This document shows, in pieces, positions 47,601 to 53,056 of a stretch of DNA of 64,000 bases. The stretch spans positions 115,448,680 through 115,512,679 of the forward strand of contig CP092863.1 of assembly GCA_030710605.1 (NCBI GenBank), given 5' to 3'. A program made the translations under genes and the position numbers. This DNA is from Cordylochernes scorpioides (taxonomy: Eukaryota; Arthropoda; Arachnida; Pseudoscorpiones; Chernetidae). Position 1 is the stretch's first letter, and each line of letters begins with the position of its first letter. Under the pieces are notes generated by a model. That model was not told the DNA's origin. It did not search any database and saw only the letters and a program-made list of their open reading frames with translations.

Positions 47601-50600
47601 CTAGAGGACACCTCTCTACAGTAGAAATACTCCATGAGAGGACACTACAACTAGAGGACACCTCTCTACAGTAGAAATACTCCATGAGAGGACACTACAA
47701 CTAGAGGACACCTCTCTACAGTAGAAATACTCCATGAGAGGACACTCCCGCTAGAGGACACCTCTCTACAAAGGACAGTTCTCAATGTCAAAATTACAAT
47801 TTTTACTAATTAGCAACTCTCTTATAAGAGGACACCTCCCTCTAAAAGACACTTTAGATCTGCAAACTAGGTGCTGTCCCAGAGAGGTACTGTAAAAAAG
47901 TAGAGAAATTCTCTCTAAAGACCACCACCTAGTTTCAGAACCACAATCCCTCTTCAGGGATATGGGGGAGCTACGTCTGTATTCATGTTAGAGTCGGCAG
48001 TAAAGGCCATTATTTTAGGAACGGCCTCCAGTCAGACTTTCACCAAAGTGTGCCTTGATCATGGTGCCATCATCAACGAAAACAGAACTCTTACACCCTA
48101 TTCCATGAGATCATAGCTAGAGGAGCATGGACTCATGTCATCTTTGCACTCTTGCAACTCCGCCCTTGCCGGTCCCAAACCCGGATAAAAAGGAGGAGGG
48201 GGAGCAGTAACAAGCTCACTAAAAACCTGGGCTCAGCTGGCCCGGCTGATAGTACCCTGTAAGGTCTCCTAATCCAGGGGTACAGGATGAGCAGTGTTTG
48301 TACTCCATGTTAGGAACGGCTGCACATGGCGTCTGTTCCTCATGTCAGAGGCGGCCATTTATTTTGGAGCTAATTCGGCCTGCCACTGAGTAGTGCTCCC
48401 AGTCTTAATGACAAAGGCAGACGCATTCTACTTCACCCAGTGTGGAGATAAGAAAGAAGAAGAAGAGAAGTGTAATCTTTGCACAAGGGGATAGGAAACA
48501 ACAATAACACATGCATGCTGTGTATAGACTAGAGGATGTTGGCTATTGGGAAATGAAACATGGGCTAATTACTAAACCAATATCTTACCTCTGGACATTT
48601 TCCTTGCTCTTGGTTAGGGGTGATGATCACATTGGTGGCGATGAAGAAAGCTCCGTTCTCCTGTTCATTACAATAACACACATCATGAGATTACAATGTG
48701 GAGTATTACAATAACACACATGATTAGAGTGCACACAATATGGAGTTTTACACCAACGTTTAGTTGATTTTTGTTCCACTAGATGGCGCTCTGTCATCTA
48801 AAATGCATGTGAGTGATCAGGATATTCCAATTTTTTTTAAATATCAACACCTGATCATTTTTCTACTATTTTTTCATATATATACAGTGTACTCCGCTTA
48901 TAACAAAGTCGGTTATAGCGAAATTCCGCATATAGCGAATGAAATTGTCTGCACGAAAGAAAAGAAGGGCTTAAACCATTAAAAGAACTCTGGATATTGC
49001 GAAGTCGGATATAAAGAATTTTCGCTTATAACGAAGTGATTTGCATGTATACATTTTTATTTTATCCGTTTATAACGAAGTTTTCTCATTTACCATTATA
49101 ATTGACTAATATATTATGCATAATATATATCAAATTACAACGTGTGAATGACACAAATTTAATGATACACAACAAATAAGTTAATAATATACAATTTTAA
49201 AATATGCAAACCATGCGACCAAGGCATTATTCACAATTTTAAGATGATTTATCGAACGCGTTTAATGAGGAAATATTTGACGGCATACGATGCTGGAACA
49301 GCATTAACAATCAATCTTAAGCAAGCTGTGGATATTATATCTGTAGCATGGAATGATGTGCTTCCAGCAACAATTTCCAACTGTTGGCATCATAGTGGAA
49401 TTATTAAGTCCGATGTCAGTTCTCCATTGGATACACCACAGCCTGCAACACAAATGTGGGAGCAACAAAGCCTCTTTGATCGCATGAAAGAAGTTTTAAA
49501 AATACCATTAGAGATGGATTTCGATTCTTATGCTGACGCTGACAATGACGTCGTTACAAATGCCATGTTATCCGATGTAGAAATTGTCGAGAGCATTCTT
49601 CAAGCAAAAGAAGAAGAAACGGACCAAGTTGATGAAGAAGTAGACCCAATTGTCCACATTCCGCATCCAAAAGAGGTCTTGGAGAGCATTCAAACTCTGC
49701 GATTGTTTCTTCAATGTCAGGATGAGTCCAAGTCTCTTCATAGGCATCTGTCAGACTTGGACAACATCGAAAAGAGTGTTCAGCACTTGTTACTGACTTC
49801 TAAATGTCAAAAGAAAATCACAAACTACTTCTCCAAAAACACCTGATGAGGTTGTTATTGATCTTTGTGTTGCTCTTTTGAGTTGAATAGTAAATGATAT
49901 TATTGGTACAAAACATTTTTTTTTTCCAACTGCGGATATAACAAACTTCGGATATAACAAAGTGATTGTCGTGGATAATGCGACTTCGTTATAAGCGGAG
50001 TACACTGTATATATATATATAGATGGAAAATTTGCCGGGAGGAAATTAATCCATGGAAGCAATGGTCACCTCTCCCGTCAAAATTAACGTCAGAATCTGA
50101 CGCCTAGAGACCATGGTTTCGGGCTAAAGGCCCTCGTCAGTCTAGGTGGATGCTTATCAGTTTGCCAAAGTTGGTGTTGCGGCTTTGTCACCGACCCGAT
50201 GCCGCTAGTTGCGGCGACGGTCAATAGATGGCGTCAGATTCTGACGTTAATTTTGACGGGAGAGGCGACCATTGCTTCCATATATATATATATATATTAA
50301 GAAAAAGGCATCTCCTTATCGTGCAACTGAAAGTTGCTAATGGCTTGCGCCATCTATCAGAATAAATATCAACTATATTCTCGTTGATTTTTAATTATTC
50401 CAGAATTGGCCAAATACCCATTCTTGATTAATCAAGAAAAGCTAACCACGGACGCGTTTCGGGCTGTTGGCCCTCATCAGCGTGGTGCAAGCTGTACCTC
50501 AACGACCAAAAAAATTGGTCATTAAGGCATCCTGAAAAATCATGAAACGGGTAGTTTCATGATTAATCAAGAATGGGTATTTGGCCAATTCTGGAATAAT

Positions 50601-51326
50601 TAAAAAGCAACAAGAATAGTTGATATTTATTCCGATAGATGGCGCAAGCCATTAGCAACTTTCAGTTGCACGATAAGGAGATGCCTTTTTTCATAATTTA
50701 TGCACCTTATCCCAGTACAATATTACATTTGTACTATTTTTTCATATATATATGTATGCATATGAAGTCTGAACATTTAAGGCAAGTAAATGAAGTTACA
50801 TGGGAAGGTAAAAAAAAAGGTAATAAGACCAAATCCAAATAAATAATTAGTGTGTGACGTTTTGGTATCAGCGTTGTACCCATTTTCAGACAAAAATCCT
50901 GAATGAATATTGATGGAAATTTTGCCGGGAGGATATTGATCTAAAGAGACAAAAGGTCGCCTCTCCCGTCAAAATAGACGTCAAAACCAGACGCCATCTG
51001 AATGATGGTAAAAAGCCTGAAGATGGTAAAAACACTGTTACCGAAGCATCACACACAATTTATTTATTTGGATTTGGTGTGTTATTACCTTGTTATTATA
51101 ATCTATAATCCAAATTGTGCCTTATTACATGGGAAAGTGTCTCACCATGGGAGGTTCAATGAGGTCAGCCACATCCCATGTCCCCTGGTAGATTCTGGGG
51201 TTGGGAACCAGAGGATCAAATTTATCGGCTGAGAAGTTGGTGTAGATGAAACCTTTCACCTTGGCTGTGACGGCACTGACTCCCACTTCTGTTTTCTGGT
51301 AACCCCGGTTGTACCATAGAGAAACC
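17483..51326 (-). CDS. P2X purinoceptor (ATP-gated cation channel), eight exons found
   Basis: A trimeric plasma-membrane channel opened by extracellular ATP; each subunit has two membrane helices around a cysteine-rich ectodomain. Exons, in transcript order: 51326-51146, 48660-48589, 43169-43106, 39669-39570, 38389-38300, 35979-35829, 35765-35635, 17627-17483. All junctions keep frame and have GT/AG borders. Ectodomain hallmarks: AKVKG, WDVADLIEPP, KCPE, NPLADG…SLMTG, GRCV, VCEIEGWCPVE, LTVLIKNFIEF, CPIFRLGTIIEN, IIWDCSLD, SFRRLD, GKFSF, and the start of TM2 (GSGLGLLVL). All ten conserved cysteines are present. At the ATP site the lysine pair (AKVKG), the Thr of LTVLI and Arg of SFR are kept, but the Asn of the usual NFR is Ser and the upper-site Lys is Arg (LYRVNG). 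Exon 1 (TM1) and the exon(s) after TM2's start were not found. Introns are crowded with repeats. Confidence 0.88.
17629..19890. repeat. 34-bp minisatellite abutting a P2X exon, roughly 65-70 units
   Basis: Unit (plus): ACAAATATGTAAATAAGACA + TAGCTGCACACAGG (34 bp). Variants: 33-bp units with CAATATG, and short units lacking AAGACAT. On the transcribed (minus) strand every unit carries TATTTGCCCTGTGTGCAG, a pyrimidine-rich stretch ending in CAG, so it looks like a 3' splice site. The long open frames across it come from repetition, not coding. Confidence 0.95.
20088..20187. mobile_element. MITE, 100 bp, CAATAAAAC/GTTTTACTG ends
   Basis: Starts CAATAAAACCCCTTTATAGC, ends TTTTGTTTTACTG, TA flanks. 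The interior has TGGTTCACTATAGCCATAGT, a small inverted repeat. Pogo/Tigger-like ends. Confidence 0.65.
20188..20595. other. No gene; sequence flanking the Gypsy insertion
   Basis: Contains GTGGTGGTTGAGTGATGGG and other moderately GC-rich text. A similar GTGGTGGTTGATGG occurs after the Gypsy element at 31390, so both sides may belong to an older element that Gypsy entered. I could not define it. Confidence 0.3.
20601..20775 (+). repeat. Gypsy 5' LTR
   Basis: TGTAATGTATATTAAAC … AACAACAGAACA. Contains an AATAAA-like AAATAAACAATAAG near the 3' half. Differs from the 3' LTR by only a few bases, including an ATA indel near 20728, so insertion is recent. Confidence 0.93.
20776..20787 (+). promoter_or_regulatory. 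Putative primer-binding site
   Basis: TGGTGGCAGCGG directly after the 5' LTR, the position where a tRNA 3' end primes minus-strand synthesis. The tRNA was not identified. Confidence 0.5.
21238..25577 (+). repeat. 372-bp satellite, forward array (11 full units and a truncated one)
   Basis: Units repeat every 372 bp (373 where one A was added, near 24301 and 24986) and are almost identical; I noticed only one base change (near 24160). Each unit contains GGGAGGGCTTGGCTCATCAG and AAGCGCGAATGTTTCCCC. The same 60-codon open frame recurs in each unit but has no start context or family similarity, so I treat it as incidental. Diverged single copies lie near 41160-41270, 52255-52430 and 59795-59850. 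Confidence 0.95.
25578..26416 (-). repeat. 372-bp satellite, inverted array (two full units and a partial)
   Basis: The same monomer in opposite orientation, joined to the forward array at 25575-25590, where TTTTCAAGT is duplicated. With the forward array it can fold as a very long hairpin. Confidence 0.93.
26953..27023 (-). tRNA. tRNA-Gly(GCC), Helitron-borne, first acceptor base changed
   Basis: 71 nt, anticodon loop CTGCCAC (GCC), A box TGGTTCAGTGG, B box GGGTTCGATTCCC. The first base is C instead of G, so the acceptor stem lacks one pair. A T/A-rich run follows the 3' end as terminator. Confidence 0.8.
27247..27317 (-). tRNA. tRNA-Gly(GCC), Helitron-borne, diverged
   Basis: As the preceding copy, with the same 5' change and another in the 3' acceptor strand (CTGATGCA for CCGATGCA). 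Likely a tRNA pseudogene. Confidence 0.7.
28022..31165 (+). pseudogene. Gypsy pol (protease, reverse transcriptase, RNase H, integrase), broken
   Basis: The enzyme polyprotein for copying and integrating the element. Protease active site LDTGADVNILP at 28103-28135. Reverse transcriptase 28545-29100, with YRICIDPRELN, LPFGISSAPE and the catalytic HIDD (28932-28943; usually Y/F-x-DD). RNase H about 29370-29700 (FADANKDGLGA, YTDHKPL). Integrase about 30010-30570: zinc-binding HX…H then CSIYQQ, where the second cysteine of the usual CxxC is tyrosine; D, D, E at about 30221, 30380 and 30488. The tail reads SGRVVRPPRRLNL. Breaks: frameshift at 28538-28545, a one-base loss in an A run near 28995, and a stop (TGA) at 30572-30574 where relatives have Arg. 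Not translatable as one protein. Confidence 0.88.
31171..31182 (+). promoter_or_regulatory. Polypurine tract of the Gypsy element
   Basis: AAAGAGGGGACA immediately before the 3' LTR; primes plus-strand DNA synthesis in LTR elements. Confidence 0.7.
31183..31355 (+). repeat. Gypsy 3' LTR
   Basis: Near-identical to the 5' LTR, ends ACAACATAACA, followed by target copy AGATC. Confidence 0.93.
31361..31955. other. No gene recognised
   Basis: Mixed-composition DNA with no terminal repeats I could define. GTGGTGGTTGATGG near 31390 echoes 20256-20272 before the Gypsy element. Confidence 0.4.
32345..32640. repeat. Hammerhead family B element, decayed
   Basis: Contains GAGCGCCATCTGGTGGAACA, GATAAATCAAGAAAAGCCA and a ribozyme core at 32490-32529. 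Arms are shorter and diverged from the copies at 10982 and 50303. Confidence 0.65.
32490..32529 (-). ncRNA. Hammerhead ribozyme motif, family B, GUU variant
   Basis: Minus strand: CTACG, CTGATGA, GCGC-CAAAA-GCGC, GAAAC, GCGTT, CGTGG. Stem I pairs with one U-G wobble and stem II is perfect, although changed in sequence from the other copies on both sides (compensatory). The cleavage triplet is GUU instead of GUC, so activity is doubtful. Confidence 0.7.
32659..33342 (+). mobile_element. Helitron-like element, 684 bp
   Basis: Starts TCTATATTAATAAAATGG and ends with a hairpin (ACCCGGGCGAAGCCGAGT) and CATCCGCTAG before a T. A second hairpin-end (…GGGCGAAGCCGGGTACATCC) sits at 33170-33193, so it may be composite. 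Closely related to the full copy at 60368-60745. Confidence 0.7.
33354..35075 (+). mobile_element. Tigger/pogo DNA transposon, internally deleted
   Basis: Inverted ends CAGTGGTACCTCGACTTACG / CGTATGTCGAGGTACCACTG between TA duplications. About 1.7 kb; the missing middle removed part of the transposase. Confidence 0.9.
33804..34839 (+). pseudogene. Tigger transposase, deleted in the catalytic domain
   Basis: A pogo-family DDE transposase. It starts MDRKKVCKKSSAKKK, followed by an N-terminal helix-turn-helix (IELKREIIEKHEQGVRVVDL) and a CENP-B-like DNA-binding region (FKASRGWFENFKKRSGIHS). The first catalytic Asp is in FNCDETGLFWKKMP, then DRLTLALCANASGD and LLVYH. At about 34565 the frame leaves the family: the segment with the second and third catalytic residues is missing. 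A C-terminal part (34590-34839, ending KKAKTCEDI) continues in another frame. It cannot cut DNA, but the binding domain is complete. Confidence 0.85.
35353..35400 (-). ncRNA. Hammerhead ribozyme, family A
   Basis: Minus strand: TTTTGT, CTGATGA, TGGTAACAATGTTGTTGCC (stem II GGTAACAA/TTGTTGCC with a G-U pair), GAAAC, GTC, ACACAC. Stem III is only ACGU, self-complementary. Stem I is weak (TGT/ACA). Confidence 0.7.
35425..35470 (+). ncRNA. Hammerhead-like motif, family A, second arm
   Basis: CTGATGA, stem II GGTGACAA/TTGTTGCT, GAAAC, ATC. Mirror copy of 35353-35400 with an AUC cleavage triplet. Confidence 0.6.
35635..35765 (-). CDS. P2X exon: WDCSLD…SFRRLD segment
   Basis: Phase 0 entry, phase 2 exit, donor GTAACC. 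Encodes GAVISIQIIWDCSLD, YSCYPQYSFRRLD and GWSFR. Holds cysteines nine and ten and the ATP-site Arg. Confidence 0.92.
35829..35979 (-). CDS. P2X exon: RNII…CPIFRLG segment
   Basis: Donor GTGAGT; encodes RNIIQTSENFTYCRYH and DPLCPIFRLGTIIEN with cysteines seven and eight. NFT is a possible N-glycosylation site. Confidence 0.95.
36824..36894 (+). tRNA. tRNA-Gly(GCC), intact, inside a Helitron
   Basis: 71 nt starting GCATCGGTGGTTCAGTGG. All stems pair, anticodon GCC, A box TGGTTCAGTGG, B box GGTTCGATTCC, and a T run right after the gene as Pol III terminator. It differs from typical animal tRNA-Gly(GCC) by few bases. Confidence 0.88.
37131..37180 (-). pseudogene. Truncated tRNA-Gly
   Basis: The first 50 bases of the same tRNA-Gly, cut in the T arm and fused to the Helitron 3' region (GAGAAATCCCTTGAGTGC). 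Confidence 0.85.
37594..38217 (+). repeat. SINE family Y copy, split by a solo LTR
   Basis: Head AACTCCGCCTTTGCCGGTCC; interrupted after GGCTGATAGTAC; resumes CCCTGTAAGGGCTCC at about 37939; tail GAGTAGAGATAAGAAAGAAG. Confidence 0.75.
37697..37926. mobile_element. Probable solo LTR, 230 bp
   Basis: Inverted tips TGTAGGCG … CGCCTACA, with an AATAAA-type signal near 37855. Sits inside a SINE with about 12 extra bases (GAAGCCAACATT) on the right. Target duplication AGTAC/ATTAC is imperfect. Confidence 0.55.
38300..38389 (-). CDS. P2X exon: LTVLIKNFIEF segment
   Basis: Enters phase 2, leaves phase 2, donor GTAAGT. Encodes LKNHQPLLAGTEDLTVLI and KNFIEFENFDLKK. Includes the ATP-contact Thr (Phe before it in vertebrates is Leu here). 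A LINE insertion begins only about 12-20 bp beyond the acceptor. Confidence 0.93.
38405..39152 (+). pseudogene. GAA-tailed LINE: RNase H domain and 3' UTR, rearranged
   Basis: One open frame (38380-38997) encodes IIIYSDSRAAIYTLQ and WLPAHVGISGNELADSLAKA, an RNase H domain as in I-clade and related LINEs, then a tail ending EWLQGFPTMY. The stretch 38430-38537 repeats 38766-38874 (ESTTQL-ERDL…SNAA-DWY), so the 5' end is a duplicated C-terminal piece joined in frame to RNase H. The 3' UTR ends TGAGTGGAGATAAGAAAGAAG + (GAA). 5'-truncated. Confidence 0.8.
39195..39511 (+). repeat. tRNA-derived SINE copy
   Basis: tRNA-like head with B box GGTTCGATTCCCGC at about 39250, body GAACTGCTTTTCACATGTG, poly(A) tail after CTAGAGATGCGC. 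Confidence 0.8.
39570..39669 (-). CDS. P2X exon: GRCV…EGWCPVE segment
   Basis: Enters phase 1, leaves phase 2, donor GTAAGT. Encodes PTTGRCVRSDVNSS and KVCEIEGWCPVEVKAGPL, with cysteines four to six and a possible glycosylation site NSS. Confidence 0.94.
39811..40131 (-). repeat. tRNA-derived SINE copy
   Basis: Reverse orientation. Poly(T) at the left, B box complement GGGAATCGAACCCGGG at about 40064-40080. Confidence 0.8.
40240..40553 (+). repeat. tRNA-derived SINE copy with target duplication
   Basis: Flanked by GGGTATCAAG (40230-40239, 40554-40563). Inserted in a reverse SINE family Y tail (40187-40670). Head GGGGGTCGGTGGAACGC, B box GGGTTCGATCCC. Confidence 0.85.
40698..41120. repeat. 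Cluster of hammerhead family A repeats
   Basis: At least two overlapping or nested copies: minus cores near 40735-40780 and 40885-40910, plus core near 40925-40975 (GTCTGAAAATGG, drifted). Tail blocks GGTAATAAGACC and AAATTGTG recur. Confidence 0.6.
41433..41573. repeat. Hammerhead family A repeat without core
   Basis: CAAGGTAATAAGATC … CCAAATTGTGCCTTATTA with the ribozyme largely deleted. Just before it, 41160-41270 is a diverged 372-bp satellite fragment. Confidence 0.55.
41863..42903. repeat. MITE whose right end is expanded into a 51-bp minisatellite, about 18 units
   Basis: The left part is ordinary MITE sequence (CAGAGACAAAGTGTCCTTTA at about 41896). From about 41989 to 42902 the terminal 51 bp (TAGAGAGGTGTTCTCTGGTG + TGCGTGTCCTCTCATGGAGT + ATGTTCTACTG) repeats. 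The last five units read CTAGAGAGAGT in the middle. Ends GGTTCTACTG/TA, the MITE tip. Confidence 0.93.
43106..43169 (-). CDS. P2X exon: NPLADG…SLMTG segment
   Basis: Phase 0 entry (after KCPE), phase 1 exit. Encodes NPLADGARCVHHCPVGV and SLMTG with cysteines two and three. The donor is a weak GTCTTA; a better GT is not in frame. Confidence 0.88.
43500..43855 (+). repeat. SINE family Y copy
   Basis: AACTCCGCCTTTGCCGG head (from 43500) and TTGAGTGGAGATAGAAAGAA tail. Confidence 0.75.
44305..44382 (-). CDS. Unrecognised exon, 26 codons
   Basis: Acceptor TTTCCACAG, donor GTGAAT, phase 0 both sides. Encodes IKARFHNFLLPGITP and TLLNESDILTK. Follows the 44.5-kb exon in the same frame phase, so both probably belong to one transcript. 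Family not recognised. Confidence 0.5.
44514..44588 (-). CDS. Unrecognised exon, about 25 codons, doubtful acceptor
   Basis: Encodes FRTIIGVINPPCLNDK and SPNIQVLVD before donor GTGAGT. The homologous acceptor of the 13.5-kb paralogue (CAG before GCCAAG) is AAT here. An AG six bases inside (GCCAAG) could serve. It may be a decayed exon. Confidence 0.42.
44636..47892. repeat. 50/51-bp minisatellite, about 62 units, ending in a MITE body
   Basis: Unit: TAGAACATACTCCATGAGAG + GACACTACAACTAGAGGACA + CCTCTCTACAG, with 50-bp versions (AGAAATACTCC) and units with AACAACCTCC. At about 47768 the last unit runs into MITE interior (ACAAAGGACAGTTCTCAATG … GAGGTACTG), showing where the unit came from. Two short MITE ends at 44022 and 44090 precede it. 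Confidence 0.93.
48150..48474 (+). repeat. SINE family Y copy inside an (AAC)n LINE
   Basis: Target duplication ATCTTTGCAC (48140-48149, 48475-48484). Tail GTGGAGATAAGAAAGAAGAA. The interrupted LINE ends GGGGATAGGAAACAACAATA at about 48510. Confidence 0.8.
48589..48660 (-). CDS. P2X exon: FFIATNVIITPNQEQGKCPE
   Basis: 24 codons, phase 0 both sides, donor GTAAGA. Equivalent to the FFVMTN…CPE block of P2X receptors; first conserved cysteine. Confidence 0.94.
48885..50007 (+). mobile_element. Second Tigger/pogo transposon, internally deleted
   Basis: Inverted ends CAGTGTACTCCGCTTATAAC / GTTATAAGCGGAGTACACTG between TA sites. The N-terminal two thirds of the transposase are missing. Confidence 0.88.
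49244..49846 (+). pseudogene. Tigger/pogo transposase, C-terminal part
   Basis: 200 codons. RKYLTAYDAG, INLKQAVDIISVAWNDV and TISNCWHHSGI are the region just after the DDE catalytic core of pogo-family transposases; an acidic tail ends QKKITNYFSKNT. The DNA-binding and catalytic parts are deleted, so the first ATG (49244) is incidental. Confidence 0.8.
50022..50280. repeat. Hammerhead family C foldback element
   Basis: Arms GAAGCAATGGTCACCTCTCC … GGCGACCATTGCTTCC with the ribozyme in the loop. Sits directly next to the second Tigger. Related pieces: 9169-9340 and 50912-50998. Confidence 0.78.
50103..50146 (-). ncRNA. Hammerhead ribozyme, family C
   Basis: Minus strand, 44 nt: stem I CCTAGA, CTGACGA, stem II GGGC-CTTTA-GCCC, GAAAC, stem III ACCATGGT, cleavage after GTC, TCTAGG. 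Stem I pairs 6/6, stem II 4/4. Stem III is self-complementary. Confidence 0.85.
50303..50700. repeat. Hammerhead family B foldback element, second copy
   Basis: AAAAAGGCATCTCCTTATCG on the left, CGATAAGGAGATGCCTTTTT on the right. The loop ribozyme at 50446-50485 is identical to that at 11129-11168. Confidence 0.82.
50446..50485 (-). ncRNA. Hammerhead ribozyme, family B, identical copy
   Basis: The same 40 bases as 11129-11168: CCACG / CTGATGA / GGGC…GCCC / GAAAC / GCGTC / CGTGG. Confidence 0.85.
50818..51127. repeat. Hammerhead family A foldback, interrupted by family C fragment
   Basis: GGTAATAAGACC at the left, CCAAATTGTGCCTTATTA at the right. Family C text (TTTGCCGGGAGGATATTG … CCTCTCCCGTCAAAAT) occupies about 50912-50998. 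Cores are drifted. Confidence 0.6.
51146..51326 (-). CDS. P2X exon: post-TM1 to WDVADLIEPP
   Basis: Acceptor GTGGTCCACAG, donor GTGAGA. Encodes VSLWYNRGYQKTEVGVS, AVTAKVKGFIYTN and GTWDVADLIEPPM. AKVKG holds the two ATP-binding lysines. A stretch of about ten extra residues (DPLVPNPRIY) precedes WDVAD compared with vertebrate P2X4. Enters in phase 1, so an upstream TM1 exon must exist. Confidence 0.93.
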
Positions 51327-51361
51327 CTGTGGACCACACAATAATAAACTGTTAGAATAAA

Positions 51362-51726
51362 TGACTCCGCCTTACCCGGTCCCAAGCCCAGATGAAAAAG
51401 GAGGAGGGGGAGCAGTAACAAGCTCACTAACAAACCTGGGCTCAGCTGGCCCAGCTGATAGTACCCTGTAAGGTCTCCAGGGATACAGGATGAGCAGCGT
51501 TTATACTCCATGTTAGGAGCGGCTGCACATGGCGTCTGTTCCTCATGTCAGAGGCGGCCATTTCTTTTGGAGCTAAGTCGGCCTGCCACTGAGTAGTGCT
51601 CCCAGTCTTAATGACAAAGGCAGGCACATTCTACTTCACCCAGTCATGATGGTTGTCAAACAGACACCATCAAGGGTCACAACTTGATACCCTAATATGA
51701 TTGAGTGTAGATAAGAAAGAAGAAGA
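51362..51726 (+). repeat. SINE family Y copy
   Basis: Starts about 35 bp upstream of a P2X acceptor. Head ACTCCGCCTTACCCGGTCCC, tail TTGAGTGTAGATAAGAAAGA. Confidence 0.75.
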
Positions 51727-51770
51727 ATAAATGACAATAATTTTCCATTTCTCAGATTCTACCCATCAGT

Positions 51771-52251
51771 GTTTTTTTGCTCTTAACCCTATTACACATG
51801 GGTACAGGCCATGATAAACATGGTGGGTAGTTAACAACTGCTTTTACTGTAAGTACACCACATATTTACACATGTGAAAAGCAATTCAAATTGTGCACTT
51901 ACAAATGTACCAGAGCCCTGTTTGGTTACTTTCACTCGCTGGTGGGGTTGGAGTTTTGCAAGAATTGGGGGCTATTGGAGCTTTTTTTTTTTTTTAATTA
52001 GAAAAAAAGATAAGGAACAATTTGGATTATAGATTATAAACACAAGGTAATAAGACCAAATCTAAATAAATAAATAAAGTGTGTGGCGTTTTGGTAACAA
52101 CATTTTTACCAAAACGTCACATACTATTTATTTATTTGGATTTGGTCTTATTACCTTGTGTTTAATTAGAAAAAAGTTCTCATAATGGGATTCAATCCTG
52201 GGTTGTAGAGGTTGAAAACCAACGGTTTAGACCACCCTTCCACCGACCCCC
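51771..52251 (-). repeat. tRNA-derived SINE split by a hammerhead A repeat
   Basis: Reverse SINE. It is split at about 52008-52160 by a family A repeat with a 15-bp duplication TTTAATTAGAAAAAA (51993-52007, 52161-52175). Confidence 0.75.
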
Positions 52252-52487
52252 CACCCTTCAGTATAACATATATAAGCAGAATGATCCAATACAGTATTAG
52301 AGCTCTAAGAGAAGCAGTCTGGTAGATTAAATTGGAGAAACCACTGGGGGATTCACCACTGATGAGACAAACCCTCCCAATATATTTTTTATTGCAGTAA
52401 GGACAGTAGAAGTTTGTTTTATGTATAAAAGAAACAATAATACTTTAATATGATTTTATCCCTATATATGACATATATATATATATA

Positions 52488-53054
52488 CTAGGCGAATGAC
52501 CCGGCTTCGCCTGAGAAATCCCTTGGGTGCAATTTCCTTCATACTAAAAGTATATCAATAATAAATATTAGAAGTGCCATAGAATAGCAATACAGAAGTA
52601 ACACATAAACTACAGGAAAAAAGTGTGTGTGATGGCAAAAATTGTATTATATTAGTGTTTAGGTATTTGATTTAATTAATATAGTTGATATAATAATATA
52701 TATTTATATTATATATAATATAAATGAGTTTTAAAAATTGTAAAAAAAAAAAATGCATCGGCCGGGAATCGAACCTGGGCCGCCCGCGTGGCAGGCGAGC
52801 ATTCTACCACTGAACCACCGATGCTTAAAAAAAAGGCCATATTTAGGTATTCATTCCATTCCGGATTAGTCCGCATAAAAAAAAGTTCTTTAAATGAAAA
52901 AAAGAAATAGCCAAAAATACTAATCAAAATGCAGCCGAAAATTTTCCTCAGGTTTATAAAAAGCGACATGCAAAATTTGGTACCAATTGGTTCAGTAGTT
53001 TTTGAGTTTATCGCGAAACAGACAGACAGACATTGACTTTTATATATATAGAGA
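52488..53054 (-). mobile_element. Helitron-like element with tRNA-Gly, 567 bp
   Basis: Minus strand starts TCTCTATATATATAAAAG, ends with hairpin (CAGGCGAAGCCGGG) and CTAG, between host A and T. Contains one tRNA-Gly. Confidence 0.8.
52754..52824 (-). tRNA. tRNA-Gly(GCC), Helitron-borne, one T-arm change
   Basis: 71 nt, acceptor stem intact, anticodon GCC. One base of the T stem is changed (CCCAGGTTCG instead of CCCGGGTTCG). Confidence 0.83.
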
Positions 53055-53056
53055 TA

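Noticed and set aside
41989-47768. Repeat arrays as CRISPR
   Set aside because: Units are directly contiguous without variable spacers, derive from a MITE and lie in animal DNA.
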